Shown here: positions 28,711 to 39,261 of the stretch, piece by piece
How the letters are laid out: each line of letters starts with the position of its first letter
Numbering within the stretch: position 1 is the stretch's first letter
Source of the DNA: Geodermatophilus tzadiensis
Lineage (GTDB): Bacteria; Actinomycetota; Actinomycetes; Mycobacteriales; Geodermatophilaceae
Direction: 5' to 3'
Assembly: GCF_003002915.1 (NCBI RefSeq)
Contig: NZ_PVTG01000018.1
Coordinates: forward strand, 1-64,000
Length of the DNA: 64,000 bases
Notes under the pieces: generated by a model
Databases searched by the model: none
What the model was told of the DNA's origin: nothing
Seen by the model: only the letters and a program-made list of their open reading frames with translations
Position numbers and translations under genes: made by a program

Positions 28711-30237
28711 TCAGAAGCCGCCGTGGGGTGACTCGAAGGCGAACTGGCGGCCGCCCATGCGCACGGCCGTGCCCGGGGTCAGCCGGATCGGCTGGTCGGG
28801 CACCAGCGACGACCAGCCGGGTGCACCGCGCGGGGCGACGAGCGTGCCGTTGGCCGAGCCGGTGTCGACCAGCAGCACGTCCCAGCCCTCGAGGCGGATT
28901 TCGGCGTGGTGCCGGCTGACGCCCCCGGTCGGGTCGACCACCAGCAGCGGCCGCAGCTGGCCGGAGGCGACGCGCTCGTCGGTCTCCGGCTCCCGGCCGA
29001 CCAGGTAGTCCGTGTCCAGGCTGACCGTCGCGCCGTCGTCGAAGACCAGCAGCCCCAGCGGCGGGCGCGGACCCTCGACGAGCACCGCGGTCTGCTGCGT
29101 CGTGCGGATGCCGCACAGCGCGCAGAACCCGGCGCGCGGGTCGTTGAGGTGCCCGTTCTTGCAGCGGATGCCCTTGACCTGCGGACGCTCGTCCTCGGGC
29201 TCGCCTGCCGGGGCACTCGCGGCGGGCTCGGCACCCGGCATGGGCAGCGGCTCGCGCCGTGGCTCGGGCGGAGCGGCGTCGCCGAATAGCAGCGCCGACT
29301 TCTTGGGCGCGGGCAGCTCCACCGGCGGCGGGGCGGGCTCGACCGGAGGCGGGACCGGCGCGACCGGCGGCGGGGCGGCGTGACCGTGGGCCGCGTGGTC
29401 GCCGTGGTGCGCGTGGTCGTGCGCGGCGTGGTCGTGCGGCGGCGCGGGTGGTGCCACGACCTCGGCCGGCCGCACCGGCGGGGTCGGCACCGCCGGCCGC
29501 GGGGGCGGCGGCATCGGCGGCGGCGTGACGTGCGGCGCCGGCAGCCGCAGCTGCGTCGTCCCCGTGGGGACGGGGCCCGCGGCCGCCGGTGCCGGCGCCG
29601 GGGCCAGGACCGCCGCGGCACCCGGGACGGCGCCGGCCTCGAGGTCGGCCAACGGGTGCGGCGCGGTGTCGGCCGGTGAGCCGGCCGACAGGTGCAGCGC
29701 CGCCGGCGGCCAGGTGACGAACCGGTCGAGCACCGGCGTCCCGTTGGCCAGCTCCTCGCCCTCGGCCGGGGTCAGGCGCAGGCCGAGGTCGGGCACCTCG
29801 GCGGTGCCGCCACCGACGAGCACGAGCGCCAGCCCGTCCTCGGTCGCGGCGGCCACCGCGAACGACGGCGGGTCGGTCACCGTGAGGAGCCAGCCCCGCA
29901 GCTCCTCGTGCAGCCGCCGCCCCGGGGCGCGGCTGCCGGCCGCCGAGACGCGCCGGCAGAGGGTGACCAGCTCGCCGACGTGCGCGTCGCCGGCCGGAGC
30001 GGCGACCGGTGCCGCGGGCACGGGGGCCGGTCCCCAGCCGACCAGCGCCGGCCGGACCGGCGCGGTGGCCGGGCCGGCCGGGGAGGTGGTCACCCCGGCG
30101 ACCAGCAGCACCCCGGGCAGCCGCACGACGAGGTCCCGCCCCGGGGCGACCCGGACGGCGACCTGGTCGAAGGGCGGCACCGTGGCCGGCGCGCCGGACG
30201 CGCCGGCCAGCGGGACCGGCGGCGTGGGGACCGACAT
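28711..30237 (-). CDS. FHA-domain protein with zinc ribbon and His-rich linker
   Basis: 508 residues. An unassigned N-terminal domain of about 250 residues is followed by a Pro-rich linker. It contains a histidine-rich patch (about fifteen His in thirty residues, including HDHAAHDHAHHGDHAAHGHA). A zinc ribbon follows (CKNGHLNDPRAGFCALCG). The last 110 residues are a forkhead-associated domain: LVGREPETDERV, GVSRHHAEIRLEG, and LVDTGSANGT. FHA domains bind phosphothreonine, so this may be read by the Ser/Thr kinases encoded upstream. It is the last gene of a three-gene unit, overlapping the membrane protein gene by one base. Confidence 0.88.
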   Translation of the reverse strand: MSVPTPPVPLAGASGAPATVPPFDQVAVRVAPGRDLVVRLPGVLLVAGVTTSPAGPATAPVRPALVGWGPAPVPAAPVAAPAGDAHVGELVTLCRRVSAAGSRAPGRRLHEELRGWLLTVTDPPSFAVAAATEDGLALVLVGGGTAEVPDLGLRLTPAEGEELANGTPVLDRFVTWPPAALHLSAGSPADTAPHPLADLEAGAVPGAAAVLAPAPAPAAAGPVPTGTTQLRLPAPHVTPPPMPPPPRPAVPTPPVRPAEVVAPPAPPHDHAAHDHAHHGDHAAHGHAAPPPVAPVPPPVEPAPPPVELPAPKKSALLFGDAAPPEPRREPLPMPGAEPAASAPAGEPEDERPQVKGIRCKNGHLNDPRAGFCALCGIRTTQQTAVLVEGPRPPLGLLVFDDGATVSLDTDYLVGREPETDERVASGQLRPLLVVDPTGGVSRHHAEIRLEGWDVLLVDTGSANGTLVAPRGAPGWSSLVPDQPIRLTPGTAVRMGGRQFAFESPHGGF

Positions 30238-30671
30238 CAGAGGAGTCTCCCGCCGTTGATCCGCCAGTGGATGAAGGGCACGCGCATCGGGCCGTTGGCC
30301 ACCAGCCACACGATCAGCCACACGCTGACGAAGTGGATGGCGAAGGCCGGGCCGGGCAACGAGCGCACCCACGGGATGGCGCCGCCGGCGAACAGGAACC
30401 ACACCAGCAGACCCTCGGGGATGCCGGTGAGCAGGCCGAAGAGCGTGGGCCAGTCCTTCTCCCACCGGAACTGCTGGATGCCGTGGTAGACGAGCTCCCA
30501 GAGCACGCCCAGCACGGTCACCACCAGGAGCACGGAGAAGGTCGCCTCGTAGGACGCGCCGAGCGAGGCCCCGGTGGGCAGCACGGGCGTGATGATCAGG
30601 GTCCAGATCGATCCGACCACGGCCAGCAGGAAGATCCTGGTCTGGATGCGGCCGTTGAGGGTGGGCAGCAC
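30237..30671 (-). CDS. four-helix integral membrane protein
   Basis: 144 residues. Hydrophobic segments lie near residues 13-33, 45-65, 80-105 and 110-130 (IFLLAVVGSIWTLIITPVL; FSVLLVVTVLGVLWELVYHG; PGPAFAIHFVSVWLIVWLV). Charged and Trp-rich loops (QQFRWEKDWP; PFIHWRINGG) face the same side. No family recognised. Translational overlap with the FHA gene and 40-bp spacing from the upstream oxidoreductase gene suggest one complex or process. A scaffold role for the FHA protein is possible. Confidence 0.8.
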   Translation of the reverse strand: MLPTLNGRIQTRIFLLAVVGSIWTLIITPVLPTGASLGASYEATFSVLLVVTVLGVLWELVYHGIQQFRWEKDWPTLFGLLTGIPEGLLVWFLFAGGAIPWVRSLPGPAFAIHFVSVWLIVWLVANGPMRVPFIHWRINGGRLL

Positions 30672-30711
30672 GGGTGTCTCTCTCGATCGTCGGGATGGGG
30701 GGCGCGGGCGG

Positions 30712-32259
30712 TCAGATCTGCTTGTTCCGGACCCACTTCCACCACTGGCTGGTCGACCGTCCCGGCCCCAGCCTCCTCGCGAAGCCCTGCCTGATCAGGT
30801 CGTCGGCGATCTCCTGCGCGGCGATCTGCAGCCCGAAGAAGGTGTCGACGCCGGGGAACGGACCGCCCAGGGTCGCGCTGCCGGAGGCGTAGATCTTCCC
30901 ACCGTTCGCGGTGCCGGTGACCTCGAAGTTGCGCTGCACGTCGAGCCGGCCCACCGGGTTGCGCCCGGCGCCGGAGTGGTCGAGCAGGTCGGCCAGCACG
31001 CGGTGCTCGCGGATGTCCGCCTCCAGCCCGGTGCAGTCGATGACGGCGTCGAAGGTGCCCACGTGCGGACCCTGGTCCGGGGTGCCCACCCGCACCTCGA
31101 CCAGGTCGCCGACCGGCCGCATGTCCTCGATCGAGCCGATCATCACGCGGTACCAGCCCTCGGCGCGGCCGCGCCTGAGCTGCTCCTGCCAGTCCCGCCG
31201 CACCGGCGTGTTGGTGCCGCCCATCTCCTCGTAGAGCCGCTTGCGCTCGGCACCCTCGCTGGTGCGCACCTGCTGCTTGAGCTGCCCGCCCCACACCGAC
31301 TTCGGGTAGTTGAACCCCTGGTAGGCCCAGCCGTCGGCACCCTTGCGCCGCTTGAGGATGCCGGTGCCGTGCGGCTTGTCCACGTAGGTGCGGAACAGGT
31401 GCACGATCTGCGTCTGCAGGCCGCGCTGGTCGCGGTCGTCGATGAGCCGCTGCAGCACGCGGGAGGCGACGATGCCGCCGCCGCGGATGAGCACGGTGCC
31501 CGGGCGCTGCTGCAGCCGCTCGTAGACGTGCTCGTGCCGCTCGTAGGCGTTGACGACCCTCGAGTAGTCGTTGTGCTCGCTGCGGTAGCGCTGCAGGTCG
31601 GGCAGGAACTTCAGGCCCGGGTAGCCGACGGCGACGTGCACCCACTGGCTGCGGTAGGCGATCCGCTTGGTCGGCGTCGCCCCCTCGGGCGGGGTCAGGA
31701 CGGTGAAGTACCCGCCACCCACGCGGCGCCGGACCATCCGGACCTGGCCGTGCACGACCATCTCCGGGTACCGGATCCGGTGCATCTCCTTCTCCATCGA
31801 CTCGAACGCGTGCCCGGCCCTCGGCGTGTAGTAGTTCGCGAAGATCGGCTCGACCAGCACGTTCCAGGCCTGCTTGAGGTCGCCCTGCAGCGCCTCGCGG
31901 ACGGCGTAGCTGGGGAAGCCCCAGATGTTGTCGGGGCAGGACGAGGAGTCCGACCGCAGCCGCTCGCCCCGGGGGATCTGGGAGACCGTCGTCAGGTACT
32001 CGTAGCTCTCCCACGGCATCTTCAGCGGGGTCAGCACCCGCATGGCGCTGGTGGGGACGCCGCAGATGCGCAGGTAGTCGACGGTCACGAAGGACCCGAT
32101 GCCGCCCCCGAAGGTGACGAACGGGACGTCGATGACCGGGATGCCCGCCTCGGCCAGCATCTGGTCGGTCCAGGAGTCGGTGGCGATCAACTGGTCGGTG
32201 AGGTCACCGGGCTGCGCCGGGGTCCGGGCGTGCTGGGGCGCGATCGTGCTCTCGCTCAC
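30712..32259 (-). CDS. FAD/NAD(P)-binding Rossmann-fold protein, function unknown
   Basis: 515 residues from GTG 32259; the longer frame to 32322 lacks a better signal. VPFVTFGGGIGSFVTVDYLR (about residue 45) is a dinucleotide-binding glycine loop, and TVLIRGGGIVASRVLQRLID in the middle is a second one, the two-Rossmann order of flavin monooxygenases and related oxidoreductases. TFDAVIDCTGLEADIRE is typical of the NAD-linked motif in such enzymes. It ends with KIYASGSATLGGPFPGVDTF and QIAAQEIADDLIRQG. Substrate unknown. It heads the operon with the membrane protein and the FHA protein, an association I do not know from described systems. Confidence 0.7.
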   Translation of the reverse strand: MSESTIAPQHARTPAQPGDLTDQLIATDSWTDQMLAEAGIPVIDVPFVTFGGGIGSFVTVDYLRICGVPTSAMRVLTPLKMPWESYEYLTTVSQIPRGERLRSDSSSCPDNIWGFPSYAVREALQGDLKQAWNVLVEPIFANYYTPRAGHAFESMEKEMHRIRYPEMVVHGQVRMVRRRVGGGYFTVLTPPEGATPTKRIAYRSQWVHVAVGYPGLKFLPDLQRYRSEHNDYSRVVNAYERHEHVYERLQQRPGTVLIRGGGIVASRVLQRLIDDRDQRGLQTQIVHLFRTYVDKPHGTGILKRRKGADGWAYQGFNYPKSVWGGQLKQQVRTSEGAERKRLYEEMGGTNTPVRRDWQEQLRRGRAEGWYRVMIGSIEDMRPVGDLVEVRVGTPDQGPHVGTFDAVIDCTGLEADIREHRVLADLLDHSGAGRNPVGRLDVQRNFEVTGTANGGKIYASGSATLGGPFPGVDTFFGLQIAAQEIADDLIRQGFARRLGPGRSTSQWWKWVRNKQI

Positions 32260-32395
32260 GGTGGGAGGTCCGTCCTCTGTCGGGGGAGGCGCCACTGTCG
32301 GTCGGCGCCGTGGACCTGTCAACGGATTCCGGCGCGGCTCCGGGGACCCGCCGGAGGGGCCCCGTCAAGAGCCGCGGCGCGGGCCGAGAGAGCCG

Positions 32396-33148
32396 TCAGG
32401 CGCTGCCGAAGCGGCGCTGGCGGGACGCGTACTCCTCGCACGCCGCCCACAGGTGCCGGCGGTCGAAGTCGGGCCAGAGGGTGTCGAGGAAGACGAACTC
32501 GGCGTAGGCCGACTGCCACAGCAGGAAGTTGCTCGTCCGGTTCTCCCCGGAGCTGCGCACGAACAGGTCGACGTCGGGCATGTCGGGCTCGTCGAGGAAC
32601 CGCGCGACGACGTCCTCGGTGACCTTCCCCGGGTCCAGCCGTCCGGCGGCGACCTCGCGGGCGATGGCGGCGGCGGCGTCGGCGATCTCGGCCCGGCCGC
32701 CGTAGTTGACGCACATGGTCAGCGTGAGGACGTCGTTGTCCTTCGTGAGCTCCTCGGCGACCTCGAGCTCCTTGACGACGCTGCGCCACAGCCGCGGGCG
32801 CCGGCCGGCCCAGCGCACCCGGACGCCGAGTTCGTGCATCTCGTCGCGGCGGCGGCGGATGACGTCGCGGTTGAAGCCCATGAGGAAGCGGACCTCCTCG
32901 GGGCTGCGCCGCCAGTTCTCGGTGGAGAAGGCGTAGGCGCTGATCGCCCCGATGCCCAGCTCGATGGCGCCCTCGACGCAGTCGAACAGCGAGGACTCCC
33001 CCGCCTCGTGGCCCGCCGTCCGGGGCAGGCCCCGCTGCTTGGCCCAGCGGCCGTTGCCGTCCATGACGATCGCGACGTGCCGGGGCACCCTGTCCGCGGG
33101 GATCGACGGCGGCCGCGCGCCCGAGGGGTGCGGGTTCGGCGCCTTCAC
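32396..33148 (-). CDS. uppS: isoprenyl transferase (polyprenyl diphosphate synthase)
   Basis: About 250 residues from GTG 33148, which has a GAGTGAGG Shine-Dalgarno in the recO end; GTG 33160 is an alternative that would overlap recO. It makes the cis-prenyl carrier lipid for cell-wall synthesis. [19 protein letters not shown] has the catalytic Asp and phosphate-binding residues; [29 protein letters not shown], and [19 protein letters not shown] complete the cis-prenyltransferase signature. Downstream of recO with a one-base gap. Confidence 0.96.
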   Translation of the reverse strand: MKAPNPHPSGARPPSIPADRVPRHVAIVMDGNGRWAKQRGLPRTAGHEAGESSLFDCVEGAIELGIGAISAYAFSTENWRRSPEEVRFLMGFNRDVIRRRRDEMHELGVRVRWAGRRPRLWRSVVKELEVAEELTKDNDVLTLTMCVNYGGRAEIADAAAAIAREVAAGRLDPGKVTEDVVARFLDEPDMPDVDLFVRSSGENRTSNFLLWQSAYAEFVFLDTLWPDFDRRHLWAACEEYASRQRRFGSA

Positions 33149-33149
33149 C

Positions 33150-33938
33150 TCACGCCTCACTCAGCAGGCCCGCTTCCCGCCGGGGGGCGACGTCGGAGCG
33201 GTCGACCAGCGGCAGCGACCGCAGCCCGCGCTCGAGGTGCCACTGCAGCAGCGCGGCCACCAGCCCGCTGCCCTCGCGCCGCTGGCCGCTCTCGCTGGCC
33301 TCGGCGGTGTCCCAGTCGCCGGACAGCAGCGCCTCCAGGTGACCGATGGTGACCGGGTTGGGCATCGCCGAGCCGGTGGGCCGGCACTCGCGGCAGACGG
33401 TGCCGCCGGCCGGGACGGAGAAGTGCCGGTGCGGGCCCTCGGTGCCGCAGCGGGCGCAGTCGCCGAGCGCCGGCTCCCAGCCGGCCACCGACATGGCGCG
33501 CAGCAGGAAGGCGTCGAGGACCAGCCCCGCCGGGTGGGTGCGGTCGGACAGTGCCCGCAGCGCGCCGATGACGAGGAGGAACAGTCGCAGCGAGGGCTCC
33601 TTCTCCTCCGCCGTCAGCCGGTCGGCGGTCTCCAGCACCGCGGTGCCGGCGGTGTAGGCCGGGTAGTCCCCGGCGATCACCGAGCCGTAGGAGCGGATGG
33701 ACTCCGCCTGGCTGACGATGTCGAGGCTGCGGCCGGTGTAGAGCTGCAGGTCGACGTGGCTGAAGGGCTCGAGCCGGGCGCCGAACTTGCTCTTGGTGCG
33801 GCGCACGCCCTTGGCCACCGCCCGCACCTTGCCGTGCCGGCGGGTGAGGACCGTGACGATCCGGTCGGCCTCCCCCAGCTTCTGGGTGCGCAGGACGACG
33901 CCCTCGTCGCGGTACAGCGCCTTCGGTGTGGTGCTCAC
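33150..33938 (-). CDS. recO: DNA repair protein RecO
   Basis: 262 residues. RecO anneals single strands and loads RecA with RecR. The N-terminal OB-fold begins [20 protein letters not shown] and includes [20 protein letters not shown], then [19 protein letters not shown]. The C-terminal domain has a zinc-type cluster ([15 protein letters not shown] ... TVCRECRP). GTG start immediately after the era stop (TGAGTG context). Normal size and order in the actinobacterial era-recO-uppS group. Confidence 0.95.
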   Translation of the reverse strand: MSTTPKALYRDEGVVLRTQKLGEADRIVTVLTRRHGKVRAVAKGVRRTKSKFGARLEPFSHVDLQLYTGRSLDIVSQAESIRSYGSVIAGDYPAYTAGTAVLETADRLTAEEKEPSLRLFLLVIGALRALSDRTHPAGLVLDAFLLRAMSVAGWEPALGDCARCGTEGPHRHFSVPAGGTVCRECRPTGSAMPNPVTIGHLEALLSGDWDTAEASESGQRREGSGLVAALLQWHLERGLRSLPLVDRSDVAPRREAGLLSEA

Positions 33939-34853
33939 TCAGTACCCGAGCCTGTTCAGCTTCTTGGGGTCGTCCTGCCACTCGCCGAGGACGGTGACGT
34001 GCAGGTCGAGGTGGACGCGGGCGCCGAGCAGCTGCTCCAGGCCGGCGCGCGCCTCGGTGCCGATGGCCTTGATGACCGACCCGCCCTTGCCGAGCAGCAT
34101 CGGCTTCTGGCTGGGGCGCTCGCAGTGCAGCAGCGCGTGCACCTCCACCAGCTCCGCTCCCTCCCGCTTGGGGTCGGGCCGGCGGTTGAGCTCCTCGACG
34201 GTGACGGCGAGGGAGTGCGGCACCTCCTGGAACACCTTCTCCAGCGCCGCCTCGCGGATGAGCTCGGCGATCTGGCGGTCGGTGTCCTCGTCGGTGGTCT
34301 GCTCGTCGGGGTAGAGCGGCGGGCCCTCGGGCAGCAGGCCGACCAGCAGGTCCTCGAGCAGCTCGACCTGGTCGCCCGCGACCGCGCTCACCGGCACGAC
34401 CTCCGCGGCCTCGACCAGCTGGCTGGCGGCCACCAGCTGCTCGGCGACCTGCTTCCTGCTCGCGGCGTCGGTCTTGGTCACGACGACGACCACCGGCGCC
34501 GTGACCTCGCGCAGCTGGCGGGCGATGAACCGGTCGCCGGTGCCGACGGGCTGGTCGGCGGGGATGCAGAACACCACGACGTCGACCTCGGAGAGGGTGT
34601 CGCGGACGACGTCGTTGAGCCGGCGGCCGAGCAGGCTCTTGGGCTTGTGCAGGCCGGGGGTGTCGACGAGCACCAGCTGGCCGCCGGGCCGGTGCACCAC
34701 CCCGCGGATGGCGTGCCGGGTGGTCTGCGGGCGGTTGCTGACGATGCCGACCTTCTCGCCGACGATCGCGTTGGTCAGCGTGGTCTTGCCGGCGTTGGGG
34801 CGGCCCACCAGGCAGGCGAAGCCGCTGCGGTACGGCTGCTCCGGCGTGCTCAC
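33939..34853 (-). CDS. era: GTPase Era
   Basis: 304 residues. Era binds 16S rRNA and helps 30S assembly. GTPase motifs: G1 GRPNAGKTT (17-25), G2 TTRHAIRGVV, G3 DTPGLHKPKS, G4 VTKTDA near residue 127. The C-terminal KH domain contains PMLLGKGGSVIKAIGTEAR, which recognises the 3' end of 16S rRNA. ATG start. It stands at the start of the era-recO-uppS set and follows the CDA-like gene by 131 bp that include an inverted repeat. Confidence 0.97.
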   Translation of the reverse strand: MSTPEQPYRSGFACLVGRPNAGKTTLTNAIVGEKVGIVSNRPQTTRHAIRGVVHRPGGQLVLVDTPGLHKPKSLLGRRLNDVVRDTLSEVDVVVFCIPADQPVGTGDRFIARQLREVTAPVVVVVTKTDAASRKQVAEQLVAASQLVEAAEVVPVSAVAGDQVELLEDLLVGLLPEGPPLYPDEQTTDEDTDRQIAELIREAALEKVFQEVPHSLAVTVEELNRRPDPKREGAELVEVHALLHCERPSQKPMLLGKGGSVIKAIGTEARAGLEQLLGARVHLDLHVTVLGEWQDDPKKLNRLGY

Positions 34854-34984
34854 CGGCCCAGTCTCCCACCCCGCTGTGACATCGTCGGCCTACCGGCCGA
34901 CACCGCGGCCACGTGCCGTCCCCTCCACGCGTGGAGCCCCCACGACCGCTCCTCGCGGAGGCCTCCGGCCCCCACTCGTCGCGG

Positions 34985-35323
34985 TCAGGAGGTCGAGCGC
35001 AGCACCCCGTCGGGGCCGGCGAGGTGCACCGGCGCGGACGGCGTCAGGTCGTGGACCGCGGCCAGCCCGGCCGCCTCCACGGCGTCGGCACCGGAGACGA
35101 CCGCCGCCGCCTCCAGGCCCTCCACCCCGCTGGACACCGCCGCCGCGACCGCGGCCTGCAGGGCGGACAGCTGCAGCGAGGGCAGCGCCACGCTCGCGGC
35201 CACGTAGGTGCGCCCGTCGGTGTCGCGCACCGCGGCGCCCTCGGGTGCGCCGGTGCGGCCGCGGGCGGAGCGGGCCAGGGTGACGAGCTTGGCGTCCTCG
35301 GGCTGCAGGTCAGGTGCCGACAC
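34985..35323 (-). CDS. degenerate cytidine deaminase-fold protein
   Basis: 112 residues. The sequence aligns with the cytidine deaminase core (LVTLARSARGRTGAPEGAAV, then TYVAASVALPSLQLSALQAAV), but where cytidine deaminases have the zinc motif (C/H)AE and PCxxC, this protein has LSALQAA and no cysteine at all. It therefore cannot bind the catalytic zinc. Actinobacterial genomes commonly have such a gene between era and the CBS-domain gene. Its role is unknown, possibly structural or ligand-binding. Six bases separate it from the CBS gene. Confidence 0.75.
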   Translation of the reverse strand: MSAPDLQPEDAKLVTLARSARGRTGAPEGAAVRDTDGRTYVAASVALPSLQLSALQAAVAAAVSSGVEGLEAAAVVSGADAVEAAGLAAVHDLTPSAPVHLAGPDGVLRSTS

Positions 35324-35329
35324 GGGGCG

Positions 35330-36661
35330 TCAGCCTTCCACGCCCGCCGAGACGTCGGCCCGGGTGGCCCCGGACTGGTGCTCGGGGTCGGCGTCGGGCA
35401 GCCGCGTGACGAGCAGGGTGTCGATCCGGTTGCGCCGGCCGCCGGTGCTCTCGGCCACCAGCAGCAGCCCGGCGACCTCCGCCTGCGAGCCCTCGATCGG
35501 CACCAGGCCCAGCTCCCGGGCGAGCAGCCCGCCGACGGTCTCGACGTCGTCGTCGCGGGGCAGCTCGACGTCGAAGAGCTCGGCGAGGTCCTCCACCGGC
35601 AGCCGGGCGGTGATCCGCACCGACCCGTCGTCGAGGTGCTCGACCGGCGGGCGCTGCACGGCGTCGTGCTCGTCGGCGATCTCACCGACGATCTCCTCGA
35701 GGATGTCCTCGATGGTGACCAGCCCGGCGAAGCCGCCGTACTCGTCGACCACGATCGCGATGTGCGTGCGGCGGGCCTGCATGTCGCGCAGCAGCTCGTC
35801 GACCGGCTTGGACTCCGGCACGAACGCCGCCGGCCGCATGAGCTCCTCGACCCGGGGCCCGCGCGAGTCGCCGAGGTTCTGCGACCGGCGCACCAGGTCC
35901 TTGAGGTAGACGACGCCGACGACGTCGTCGACGTTCTCCCCGATCACCGGGATGCGGCTGAACCCGCTGCGCAGCGCCAGGGCCAGCGCCTGCCGGACGG
36001 TCTTCGTGCGCTCGATCCAGACGACGTCGGTGCGCGGCACCATGACCTCGCGGGCGATGGTGTCGCCCAGCTCGAACACCGAGTGGATCATGTTGCGCTT
36101 GCCGGACTCGACGACGCCGCGCTCCTCGGCCATGTCGACCAGCTCGCGCAGCTCCACCTCGGTGGCGAACGGCCCGTCGCGGTAGCCGCGGCCCGGGGTG
36201 ATCGCGTTGCCGACCAGGATGAGCAGCGTGGCCACCGGGCCCAGGACGCGGCCGAGCAGCCGCACCAGCCCGGCGGTGGCCAGCGCGGTCGGGTAGGCGT
36301 GCTGGCGGCCCAGGGTGCGCGGGCCGACGCCGACGAGCACGTAGCTGACGACGGTCATCACCGCGGCGGCGACCAGGACCGCCCGGCCGGTGCCCTCGAC
36401 CAGCTCGAGCACGACCACGGTGACCAGGACCGCGGCGACCATCTCGCAGACGATCCGCAGCAGCAGGAGCAGCGACACGTGCCGCGCCCGCTCGGAGAGG
36501 ACGTCCTCCAGGGTGGCCGCCCGGCGCACGCCGTCGCGCCGCAGCTCCTCGACGCGCGCCTTGGACACCCGCTGCAGGGCGGCGTCCAGCGCGCCGAAGA
36601 GCCCGGCGAGGGGCACCAGGCAGACGGCGACGACCAGCAGGGCGATCGCGCCGGCGCTCAT
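35330..36661 (-). CDS. CNNM/CorC-type (hemolysin C family) membrane protein with CBS pair
   Basis: 443 residues. The N-terminal DUF21 region has four hydrophobic segments (AIALLVVAVCLVPLAGLFGA; SLLLLLRIVCEMVAAVLVTV). Two CBS domains follow, with VMVPRTDVVWIER and AFVPESKPVDELLRDMQ, typical of adenine nucleotide or Mg binding. The C-terminal CorC-HlyC domain reads HLDDGSVRITARLPVEDLAE. Family members are implicated in Mg2+/Co2+ efflux or resistance. ATG start four bases from the ybeY stop. Confidence 0.93.
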   Translation of the reverse strand: MSAGAIALLVVAVCLVPLAGLFGALDAALQRVSKARVEELRRDGVRRAATLEDVLSERARHVSLLLLLRIVCEMVAAVLVTVVVLELVEGTGRAVLVAAAVMTVVSYVLVGVGPRTLGRQHAYPTALATAGLVRLLGRVLGPVATLLILVGNAITPGRGYRDGPFATEVELRELVDMAEERGVVESGKRNMIHSVFELGDTIAREVMVPRTDVVWIERTKTVRQALALALRSGFSRIPVIGENVDDVVGVVYLKDLVRRSQNLGDSRGPRVEELMRPAAFVPESKPVDELLRDMQARRTHIAIVVDEYGGFAGLVTIEDILEEIVGEIADEHDAVQRPPVEHLDDGSVRITARLPVEDLAELFDVELPRDDDVETVGGLLARELGLVPIEGSQAEVAGLLLVAESTGGRRNRIDTLLVTRLPDADPEHQSGATRADVSAGVEG

Positions 36662-36665
36662 CGCG

Positions 36666-37169
36666 TCACCGCGACCCGGGCCCCCGTTCGGCCGGCTCGC
36701 CGGTCACCGGCTGCCGCGGCGCGGACCGCCAGCCCTCGAGCAGGCGGTTCTGCAGGCCGAACATCTCCCGCTCCTCCTCCGGCTCCATGTGGTCGTAGCC
36801 GAGCAGGTGCAGCACGCCGTGGGTGGCCAGCAGCAGCAGCTCGTCGTCCATGGAGTGGCCGGCGGCGCGGGCCTGCCGGACGGCGACCGACGGGCACAGC
36901 ACCACGTCGCCGAGCAGGGCCGGGCCCGGCTCGGGGTCGTCGGGCCGGGCGGTGTCGAGCTCGTCCATGGGGAAGGCCAGGACGTCGGTCGGCCCCTTCT
37001 CCCCCATCCAGCGCTCGTGCAGCGTGGACATGTGGTCGGGGTCGACGCACAGCACCGACAGCTCGGCCATCGGGTTGACGCCCATCTCGGCGAGCACGTA
37101 CCGGCAGATGCCGGTCAGCTCCGCCTCGTCGACGGCGATCTCGGACTCGTTGGCGACCTCGACGGGCAC
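36666..37169 (-). CDS. ybeY: endoribonuclease YbeY
   Basis: 167 residues from GTG 37169. Single-strand RNase for rRNA 3' processing and ribosome quality control. The zinc site is [11 protein letters not shown] (three His), near residue 125. [20 protein letters not shown] and [12 protein letters not shown] are the other conserved blocks. A C-terminal tail beyond QNRLLEGW is longer than in E. coli. It follows phoH with a five-base gap, the classic phoH-ybeY-CBS order. Confidence 0.96.
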   Translation of the reverse strand: MPVEVANESEIAVDEAELTGICRYVLAEMGVNPMAELSVLCVDPDHMSTLHERWMGEKGPTDVLAFPMDELDTARPDDPEPGPALLGDVVLCPSVAVRQARAAGHSMDDELLLLATHGVLHLLGYDHMEPEEEREMFGLQNRLLEGWRSAPRQPVTGEPAERGPGSR

Positions 37170-37174
37170 CGCGC

Positions 37175-38317
<1,143 letters not shown>

Positions 38318-38409
38318 GTGCCCTCGACCCTGCCTTCCTGGCACTGAGGCTGCTGACCGGTCGAGTCTACCCGCGCGCGGGGGCCCGGAACCGCCCTCGC
38401 GGGCGGCCC

Positions 38410-39237
38410 TCACCGCCCGGTGTAGCTCGCCCTGCCCGGTCCCTCCTCGAGGAAGGAGGCCACCGCGCCGCGCAGGTCGGCGGTGGCGAACAGCGGCCCG
38501 GACACCTGCGCGGTGATCTCGTCGGCGGCCCGCACGCCGTGCCGGACGGCGGTGGTGACCAGCCGCTTGGTGGCCGCGTGCGCCAGCGTCGGCCCGGCCG
38601 CCAGCCGGCGGGCGAGGTCGCGGGCGGCCTCGGCGAAGCCGTCGTCGGGCAGCACGCGGTTGACCACGTCCCACCGCTCCAGGACGGCGGCCGGGTAGTG
38701 CTCGCCGGTGAGGATGAGCTCCTTGGCCCGCGCCGGGCCGGCGCGCTCGGCCAGCCGCTGCGGCCCGCCCATGGACGGGGTGAGCCCGACGACCACCTCG
38801 ACCAGCCCGAAGGAGGCGCGCTCGGCGGCGACCAGCAGGTCGCAGGCGAGCGCGATCTCGAAGGCCGCGGTGAGGGTGAGCCCGTGCGCGGCGAAGACCG
38901 TGGGCACCGGGAGCTCCTCGATCGTCTGCGCGATGCGCAGGAGCCGGGCCCACAGCGCGGTGCCGCGCTGCGCGGGCTCGGGGCCCTCGGCGATCTCCCG
39001 GAAGCCGTGCACGTCGACCCCGCCGGAGACGACCTTCCCCCGGGCCTCGAGGAGCACCGCGCGGGCGCGGTCGGGGCGGCCGGGCTCGGTGAGGGCCACC
39101 AGCTCGGCCAGGACCTGCTCGAAGCCGGCGTACACCGGCTCGTCGAACAGGTTCAGCGGCGGCTTGTCCAGCACGACCACGGCGACGTCGCCGTCGCGCT
39201 CGAGCCGGACGGGGGCGGCGCCGGGTGCCTGGGTCAT
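38410..39237 (-). CDS. enoyl-CoA hydratase/isomerase family protein
   Basis: 275 residues from ATG 39237; GTG 39246 is in frame three codons earlier. Crotonase fold: VAVVVLDKPPLNLFDEP, oxyanion-hole region LEARGKVVSGGVDVHGF and AHGLTLTAAFEIALACDLLVA. In true hydratases two glutamates lie in the active site; the segment SFGLVEVVVGLTPSMGGPQ has one in the second position (VE). The first catalytic Glu is replaced (AAFEIALA has a shifted one), so the exact reaction is open. Single gene between phoH and a HIT-family gene. Confidence 0.85.
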   Translation of the reverse strand: MTQAPGAAPVRLERDGDVAVVVLDKPPLNLFDEPVYAGFEQVLAELVALTEPGRPDRARAVLLEARGKVVSGGVDVHGFREIAEGPEPAQRGTALWARLLRIAQTIEELPVPTVFAAHGLTLTAAFEIALACDLLVAAERASFGLVEVVVGLTPSMGGPQRLAERAGPARAKELILTGEHYPAAVLERWDVVNRVLPDDGFAEAARDLARRLAAGPTLAHAATKRLVTTAVRHGVRAADEITAQVSGPLFATADLRGAVASFLEEGPGRASYTGR

Positions 39238-39261
39238 GCCGGTCACCCTGCCACGGACGGC

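Noticed and set aside
34860..34984. Inverted repeats between era and the CDA-like gene as an RNA gene
   Set aside because: GTCGGCC/GGCCGAC and CTCCACGCGTGGAG are short separate palindromes without any known RNA architecture; likely transcription signals.
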